From: Robertmurraya siralis
Lineage (GTDB): Bacteria > Bacillota > Bacilli > Bacillales > Cytobacillaceae
Assembly: GCF_005502275.1 (NCBI RefSeq)
Contig: NZ_SWLZ01000028.1
Location: 1 to 58,260, forward strand
Length of the DNA: 58,260 nt
Direction: 5' to 3'
In this document: positions 53,443 through 58,260 of the stretch, in pieces
Numbering within the stretch: position 1 is the first letter of the stretch
Layout: each line of letters starts with the position of its first letter
Notes under the pieces: model-generated
What the model saw: only the letters and a program-made list of their open reading frames with translations
The model's database searches: none
What the model was told of the DNA's origin: nothing
Program-made: the position numbers and the translations under genes

Positions 53443-54195
53443 CTAATATACAGCTATCGGCCCATACGGACCCTCAATAATTTCTATTTTCGTTTCAAAA
53501 ATGTCTGTCAAAAGTTTGGGATCCATAATCTCTTCTACTGTTCCAAATGCCGCAATTTGCCCATCTTTCATAGCACAAATTCGATCAGAATATTTAGCTG
53601 CAAAATTTATATCATGCATAACAGTCAGAATAGTTCTTCCAAAATCATTCGCAACATGTCTTAAATACTCCATCATTTGAACAGAACGAGCAACATCGAG
53701 ATTGTTCAGAGGCTCATCCAATAGTATATATTCCGTCTCTTGGCACAAAACCATTGCAACATATGCTCTTTGTCTTTGACCGCCTGATAGCTCATCTAAA
53801 TATCGATCTTCCAAATCTGTTAAATCTAAAAAATCGATATATTTAGAAATAATTTCTTCGTCTTCTCTCGTCAATCTCCCCTTTGAATATGGAAATCGTC
53901 CAAATCCAGCTAGTTGTCTAACCGTAAGCCTCGTTACAAAATGATTTTCTTGTCGCAAAATAGTGACGATTTTCGCTAAATCATTTGATTTTGAAGAAGA
54001 TACATCCATACTAGAAATCATAATTTGACCTTCATCCATGTTTAAAAGTCTTCCAATCATCAAAAGAGTCGTAGACTTTCCAGCACCATTGGGTCCAATT
54101 AAAGAAGTAAACCCAGCCTTTGGTATTTCAATATTTAATGGTCCGATATTTACTTCATCCGTATACATCTTTCTAGCATTATCAATTTTTATCAT
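53443..54195 (-). CDS. Siderophore ABC importer ATPase (FecE/YclP type)
   Basis: 250 residues. Walker A GPNGAGKSTTLLM, signature ELSGGQRQRAYVAM, Walker B EYILLDEPLNNLD. Arrangement with two FecCD-type permeases and one lipoprotein fits B. subtilis YclNOPQ (petrobactin). It overlaps the preceding permease stop by four bases. Confidence 0.92.
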   Translation of the reverse strand: MIKIDNARKMYTDEVNIGPLNIEIPKAGFTSLIGPNGAGKSTTLLMIGRLLNMDEGQIMISSMDVSSSKSNDLAKIVTILRQENHFVTRLTVRQLAGFGRFPYSKGRLTREDEEIISKYIDFLDLTDLEDRYLDELSGGQRQRAYVAMVLCQETEYILLDEPLNNLDVARSVQMMEYLRHVANDFGRTILTVMHDINFAAKYSDRICAMKDGQIAAFGTVEEIMDPKLLTDIFETKIEIIEGPYGPIAVY

Positions 54196-55253
54196 AGAGA
54201 CCTCTTCCTTAAAATTACAATTAGAAATAGGATTCCGCCAAACAGTTCAATAAATACGGAAACAGCTTGAAGATTGATTACATGGTACATGAAAAAGTAG
54301 GCAACTGTTAAGACAAAGAACCCTATAGCAAGAGCCATTGGAAAAATATATCGATGGTCATAAGTTGGCGCCGCTTGATAACTCAAAATGGCAACTAAAA
54401 ATCCAAAGAAAGTAAGAGGGCCCACTACAGCCGTTGAAATGGACATCAAAACAGCAACTAATACAAGTGCATAAATAATATTAGATTGGTATTTAACGCC
54501 AAAAGTAGTAGAGACATCTTTACCAAGTGACAATATATTTAATTTCTTAGAAAAAACAAAAAGCAATAAGGCAACAGCGGTGACCATCGGAATAACAATT
54601 GGAAAATATTCAGCATCCGCATTATTGATAGAACCAATCAATCTTGTCTGCAATAGGTCAAACTCAGATGGCGCAAGAAGTTTTCTCATAAAAGCCGACA
54701 CCGTATTCAACCCAGTTCCGATAATAATTCCAACTAAGAGCACAAGCTGTAAATTCCCATATTTCCCCGAGAGCAGCCATCCATATAGGAGCAAACTCAT
54801 TAAAACCATAAGACTAACTTGAAGAAAAAATGGCCCAATCCCACTGAAGCTCACCATTGCACTAGCTCCAAATAAAAACATTGTACTCGTATGAATAGCT
54901 GAGTAAAGTGATTCGAAGCCTAAAAGTGAAGGAGTGATAATTCGATTATTCGTAATCGATTGAAACGCAACAGTCGATAAGCTGTGGCAAACTGCTGCAA
55001 TAAGCATGGCAACCACAGCTCCGATTCTTCTTTCAACAACGGGAATAAAAGAAGGTGAATCGATCGGAACCGGATTGTTATACACTAAAAGTCCGTAGGA
55101 AAAAAGAAGACCAAGAGCAATTAATGAAATGAGCAGAAACCAATATCGTTTTTCATCTTTCTTCGTACGAAAAGCTCTAGCAGTTCTACTTTCATTATGA
55201 AGGCTAATATCGAGCTTAACATTCTCTTTCTTTCTATACTCCAATGCGTTCAT
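54192..55253 (-). CDS. Siderophore ABC importer permease (FecCD, YclO type)
   Basis: 353 residues, nine or ten membrane segments with the FecCD-specific VVGPLTFFGFLVAILSYQ near the C-terminus (the coupling helix region). Long basic N-terminus of about 35 residues. Overlaps the ATPase gene and the other permease gene by four bases each. Confidence 0.9.
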   Translation of the reverse strand: MNALEYRKKENVKLDISLHNESRTARAFRTKKDEKRYWFLLISLIALGLLFSYGLLVYNNPVPIDSPSFIPVVERRIGAVVAMLIAAVCHSLSTVAFQSITNNRIITPSLLGFESLYSAIHTSTMFLFGASAMVSFSGIGPFFLQVSLMVLMSLLLYGWLLSGKYGNLQLVLLVGIIIGTGLNTVSAFMRKLLAPSEFDLLQTRLIGSINNADAEYFPIVIPMVTAVALLLFVFSKKLNILSLGKDVSTTFGVKYQSNIIYALVLVAVLMSISTAVVGPLTFFGFLVAILSYQAAPTYDHRYIFPMALAIGFFVLTVAYFFMYHVINLQAVSVFIELFGGILFLIVILRKRSL

Positions 55254-56284
55254 CCTAGCCTCCTTGATTTCCTTTGTCTCATTAAAATCGTAATAAATAC
55301 GACTGAGCCTACTGTGCCAAGGATTAAAGAGACCGGCACTTCAAAAGGCATAATAATGGTTCGAGAAATGATGTCACAAAGAGTAATCGTCCCCATTCCG
55401 CTCACACATACCCAAGGCAGATTACTTTTAAGATCGTCTCCCCTTATCATGGAAATAATATTGGGAACAATTAAACCTAGAAATGGCAAGTTCCCAATTA
55501 CTGCTGCAACAATACCAACTGCAACTGCAATAAGGCCATTAGCCAAAAGAAGGAGCGTATTATAATTGACTCCAAGACTTGTGGCAACATCTTCCCCCAG
55601 ACCAGCTAAAGTTAACCTATTCGCATAAATAAAAATAAGAATTGTAACGATGACAATAATCCATAAATACTCATATCTTCCGGCTTGAACAGAGGCAAAA
55701 GAACCAACAAACCATCCTTCAATTACTTGTGTCATTTGGAAAAAGAGTCCTACAAAGGTGGAAACAGCAGAAATAACTGCCCCTAGCATCAGACCAATAA
55801 TCGGAACAATTAAAGAGGAACGTAGTCTAACCCTTCTTAAGAATAAAAAGAAAATCATCGTTCCTACAAAAGAAAAAATGATTGCACCAGTCATTCTAAG
55901 TACTAAAGAGGGGCCTGGAACAAATAAATAAATAACAAGGAGTCCCAAACCTGCCCACTCCATCGTACCCGTTGTGGTAGGTTCAACTAAACGGTTCTGT
56001 GTAATTAGCTGCATAACGAGTCCTGCCATTGCCATGGCGGCTCCAGTAAGCATAAGTGCAACTGTTCTTGGGACACGAGTGATGAAAAACATTTCCATTC
56101 CATCTTCTTGCCCAGCTATATCATAAACTCCAGTAAACAGCGAAATAACACCTAAACCAATGACAATGATAATGGCTAATATAAAGGGTTTTGTCCAAAT
56201 CTTATTGTGGTTATAAAACCGGGATTGAGAATATCTCTCAATCCCGGTGATGATATTTTTAGGCACTGCGTTAAACTCCTTCAC
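55250..56284 (-). CDS. Siderophore ABC importer permease (FecCD, YclN type)
   Basis: 344 residues, FecCD family: ALMLTGAAMAMAGLVMQLITQNRLVEPTT, and the coupling region GNLPFLGLIVPNIISMI. Begins one base after the binding-protein gene ends. The N-terminal 25 residues are polar before the first span. Confidence 0.9.
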   Translation of the reverse strand: MKEFNAVPKNIITGIERYSQSRFYNHNKIWTKPFILAIIIVIGLGVISLFTGVYDIAGQEDGMEMFFITRVPRTVALMLTGAAMAMAGLVMQLITQNRLVEPTTTGTMEWAGLGLLVIYLFVPGPSLVLRMTGAIIFSFVGTMIFFLFLRRVRLRSSLIVPIIGLMLGAVISAVSTFVGLFFQMTQVIEGWFVGSFASVQAGRYEYLWIIVIVTILIFIYANRLTLAGLGEDVATSLGVNYNTLLLLANGLIAVAVGIVAAVIGNLPFLGLIVPNIISMIRGDDLKSNLPWVCVSGMGTITLCDIISRTIIMPFEVPVSLILGTVGSVVFITILMRQRKSRRLG

Positions 56285-56285
56285 A

Positions 56286-57314
56286 CTACTTAGCTAAAGT
56301 ATTAGCCATGTTTTCAAATAACTCCATAAAAGTTTGCACTGATTCATTTAAATAAGTATCCATTGGTGCATAAATAATTTGTCCTTCAGTAACAGCCGTT
56401 GTGTTTTGAAGAGCAGGTGAATTGTCGATTACATCCTGAGCAGGGACTTTATCTGTTTCACCGGATATTGGAGCATCACGGTCTAATACGAAGATCCAAT
56501 CAGGATTACTTTGTGCAATCGCCTCAACTGAAATCTCATCACCCTGGTGATCTGTAGTCGTATTCTCAACTTCTAAAGCTGGAATCCATCCAAAAATTTC
56601 AAATAACGGACCCCAAACACGTCCAGTGTGCGGAGCTGAAAAGTTTATATTTCCACCTGAAACGATAACACTCATCACTCTATCGCTGCCATTATACGCA
56701 GACTTAGCTTTTTCAATCGCCTGCTCAAAACTAGCTATCAATTGTTCAGCCTCTTCATTTTTATCAAAAATTTTCCCCAAATTAATGGTAGTTTCTTTAA
56801 ATCCATTTACTAAATTTTCTCCAGGCGCACTGGCTTCCTCAGAAACGTCAACATTTAGATCAATAACAGCAGCATTTGGCACTAATTTTTTTATATCTTC
56901 ATAATATCCGGAAAACCTTTGACCTACGATAACAAGCTCAGGGTCTACAGCCGCTATTATTTCAAGGTTTGGCTCACGGTGATTCCCAATATCTTGAACG
57001 TTTTCATCTATTACATACGGTGAATCCGAGGTCATTACCGCTTTTGGTACAGCAGCTAACTCAATATTCCAATCAGCCAACGTTTCAAACGTTCTATTAT
57101 CCAAAGCTACTACATTCTTGGGATTTACAGGAACCGTAACCGTTCCGTGTGCATCAGTGATTTCAACTGTTGCAGGTTCGACAGATTCCTCTTCTTGCTC
57201 ACTTGCTTCAGGTTCATTATCCTTTGGTTCACTATTTGCATTATCCGCACTTGAACATGCCGCCAACATCAAAATAAAAATGGCCATAATGACAGTTAAT
57301 TTAAACTTCCCCAT
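56286..57314 (-). CDS. Iron-siderophore binding lipoprotein (YclQ type)
   Basis: 342 residues. Lipoprotein signal (KLTVIMAIFILMLAAC, Cys near 20), acidic spacer, then a class III binding protein (FhuD/YclQ) with TVPVNPKNVVALDNRTFETL, then a bridging helix and a second lobe ending VQTFMELFENMANTLAK. First gene of the import operon, behind three Fur-box-like sites. In B. subtilis YclQ binds petrobactin; specificity here is inferred from layout. Confidence 0.9.
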   Translation of the reverse strand: MGKFKLTVIMAIFILMLAACSSADNANSEPKDNEPEASEQEEESVEPATVEITDAHGTVTVPVNPKNVVALDNRTFETLADWNIELAAVPKAVMTSDSPYVIDENVQDIGNHREPNLEIIAAVDPELVIVGQRFSGYYEDIKKLVPNAAVIDLNVDVSEEASAPGENLVNGFKETTINLGKIFDKNEEAEQLIASFEQAIEKAKSAYNGSDRVMSVIVSGGNINFSAPHTGRVWGPLFEIFGWIPALEVENTTTDHQGDEISVEAIAQSNPDWIFVLDRDAPISGETDKVPAQDVIDNSPALQNTTAVTEGQIIYAPMDTYLNESVQTFMELFENMANTLAK

Positions 57315-57460
57315 CTCTCTTACCTCTTTCCTTATGTATTATAAATTTTTAAAATTCAGAGCCTATTGAACTGATAAATTGACTATCTATGTTCTTTTTT
57401 ATGCCCTCATAAAATACTCTTTATCTCTATAAAACACAGGCATATCTACAACATAAAACA

Positions 57461-57475
57461 AGATAATAATTATCG
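57461..57475. promoter_or_regulatory. Fur-box-like site, proximal
   Basis: AGATAATAATTATCG matches 13 of 15 positions of TGATAATNATTATCA. It overlaps a TTGACA (57481-57476) that may be the -35 of the promoter nearest to the binding-protein gene. Confidence 0.6.
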
Positions 57476-57530
57476 CTGTCAAGCCAGCTCCAACTTTTTC
57501 AAATAATCATTTCAATTATTCCTTTTTGAT

Positions 57531-57545
57531 TGATAATGATTATCA
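57531..57545. promoter_or_regulatory. Fur box, perfect match
   Basis: TGATAATGATTATCA matches the 7-1-7 Fur consensus at all positions. It lies upstream of the siderophore importer genes. Confidence 0.9.
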
Positions 57546-57578
57546 TTACTATCACACAACTATTATCTTACTTCTAAT

Positions 57579-57593
57579 TGATAATGATTGTCA
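57579..57593. promoter_or_regulatory. Fur box, one mismatch
   Basis: TGATAATGATTGTCA, one base off the consensus. On the minus strand it overlaps a promoter-like TTGACA (57594-57589), with TAAGAT 18 bases on. Binding of Fur with iron would block both promoters. Confidence 0.8.
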
Positions 57594-57705
57594 ATATCAT
57601 TTATGGGAATATTTATAATAAAGGATATTTTATCTGAAAGCGCCTCCATCTATTTTGCTTATGGTCAATCGTACCTAATCGAAAAGGAGGAATACAAGCG
57701 TCTAT

Positions 57706-57885
57706 TTATTTTATTTTCATAGACATTAACTTCCTCGTTAATACAATAAGACAGTTAAGACAATCATACGAATCAACAATGTCCACATCTTGGTTATAGC
57801 CATACGGTTCACTACCAGAGGGTAATTTTCCACAAGCTCCACCCGGACATAAAAAAAAGGATCGAAAATATCCCCAAAATAAAAA
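57706..57885 (-). other. Unexplained open frame
   Basis: A minus-strand frame without start codon reads CPGGACGKLPSGSEPYGYNQ and then a CLNC motif before ending at TAA (57708-57706). It looks protein-like, with four cysteines. Perhaps the tail of a lost gene; I do not recognise it. Confidence 0.25.
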
Positions 57886-57932
57886 AAGAAGCCTCTCAAA
57901 AGTTCAATGAACTAATGAGAAGCCTCCGTTAA
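57883..57932 (-). terminator. Terminator-like hairpin
   Basis: On the minus strand GAGGCTTCTCA pairs completely with TGAGAGGCTTC (two wobbles) and seven T follow. No gene with which it belongs is in the window; it may end a transcript entering from the right. Confidence 0.65.
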
Positions 57933-58012
57933 AAACCTCAATGTTAGCAAAATGTTAACTTTTCACTCTTATCTTACATAAAATCCTTATATATCAGGGT
58001 TTGGTGACATAA

Positions 58013-58130
58013 TGTCTAGCTGCAACGGCTAGCCCCTCGAGGTCATAAGCCACTCTAGGAATGAAGGCAAAGAGCGCCTTCTTTCCTAGATCGTCATATG
58101 CTTGTCGGGGCTGAACAAGCCGTTTCCGCT
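58013..58130. repeat. Structured dispersed repeat of Bacillus type
   Basis: Nested inverted repeats: AGCCCC (58031 region) with GGGGCT (58108 region), CGGCT with AGCCG, and a central 14-base hairpin CTAGGAATGAAGGC / GCCTTCTTTCCTAG. The boundaries GTCTAGCTGCAACGGCTAGC and TTGTCGGGGCTGAACAAGCC resemble an intergenic repeat I have seen in several Bacillus genomes. No gene. Everything from 58131 to the end is A/T-rich and empty. Confidence 0.55.
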
Positions 58131-58260
58131 TTTCGTTATTACATCATGCCGCCCATCTTTGGCGCGTATTTCGCACCGTTTCAGCACCTTTCAAACCCTC
58201 TATTTTATTGTATTTCTACTAACCTATATTTCTATTCATTTTCGTGTTTTTTCAAAACTT

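Noticed and set aside
57883-57932. Hairpin with GGCTTCTC, considered as another EutV element
   Set aside because: The stem upstream of the terminator does not form a hexaloop hairpin with A1 and G4.

Overview
The window is low-GC Firmicute DNA. Strong AGGAGG ribosome sites, sigma-A promoters, Bacillaceae-type families (CydS, YvaD-like, 3D-domain wall protein, petrobactin-type siderophore importer) and long A/T-rich intergenic stretches suggest a Bacillaceae species; I cannot name the species. No tRNA, rRNA, CRISPR array, prophage or intact insertion sequence was seen. One decayed transposase start and several small structured repeats are present.

Layout. 1-160: a folded RNA-like element ending in a terminator. 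763-2277: GyrI-like protein divergent from a WYL-domain regulator, with a palindrome between them. 2409-6074: OmpR-type two-component pair beside a DrrAB-like ABC exporter. 6973-8889: an excalibur-domain coiled-coil protein and an unknown protein. 9223-24646: a complete ethanolamine-utilisation (eut) microcompartment locus, all on the minus strand. 25176-27224: a chemoreceptor. 27502-27850: a cobalamin riboswitch plus an antitermination element. 28053-29177: 3D-domain wall protein. 29412-36359: beta-glucoside uptake and cleavage with a LacI regulator. 36957-41223: OmpA-like lipoprotein, ECF sigma factor with putative anti-sigma, and a second chemoreceptor. 41608-45013: a second ABC-2 exporter with its own two-component system. 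45852-46986: TetR regulator and YvaD-like membrane protein. 47425-48774: two unknown exported proteins. 49073-49234: transposase remnant. 49601-52249: cytochrome bd oxidase with small subunit(s). 52531-57314: Fur-controlled siderophore import with a flavin reductase. 58013-58130: structured repeat.

How the eut part works. EutH imports ethanolamine. EutBC, kept active by EutA and supplied with adenosylcobalamin by EutT, makes acetaldehyde inside a shell of EutS, EutL, EutM, an EutK-like protein and EutN. EutE, the PduL-type EutD and EutG turn acetaldehyde into acetyl-CoA, acetyl phosphate and ethanol. EutW senses and EutV (ANTAR domain) binds RNA. I find four leader elements of the EutV type, each with two hairpins carrying six-base loops with A at position 1 and G at position 4, the second overlapping a terminator. 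They precede eutA, eutS, eutG and, unexpectedly, the chemoreceptor gene at 25176-27224. The last one lies just downstream of a cobalamin riboswitch and its terminator, the architecture of the EutX/Rli55 regulatory RNAs of Enterococcus and Listeria. The most interesting proposal is therefore that this bacterium couples ethanolamine catabolism, B12 status and chemotaxis through one RNA switch: the EutX-like RNA doubles as the leader of a chemoreceptor mRNA. Other new points are a 50-codon gene between eutN and eutH, a shell protein fused to a Rho-N/SAP-like tail, and helical targeting peptides on five eut proteins.
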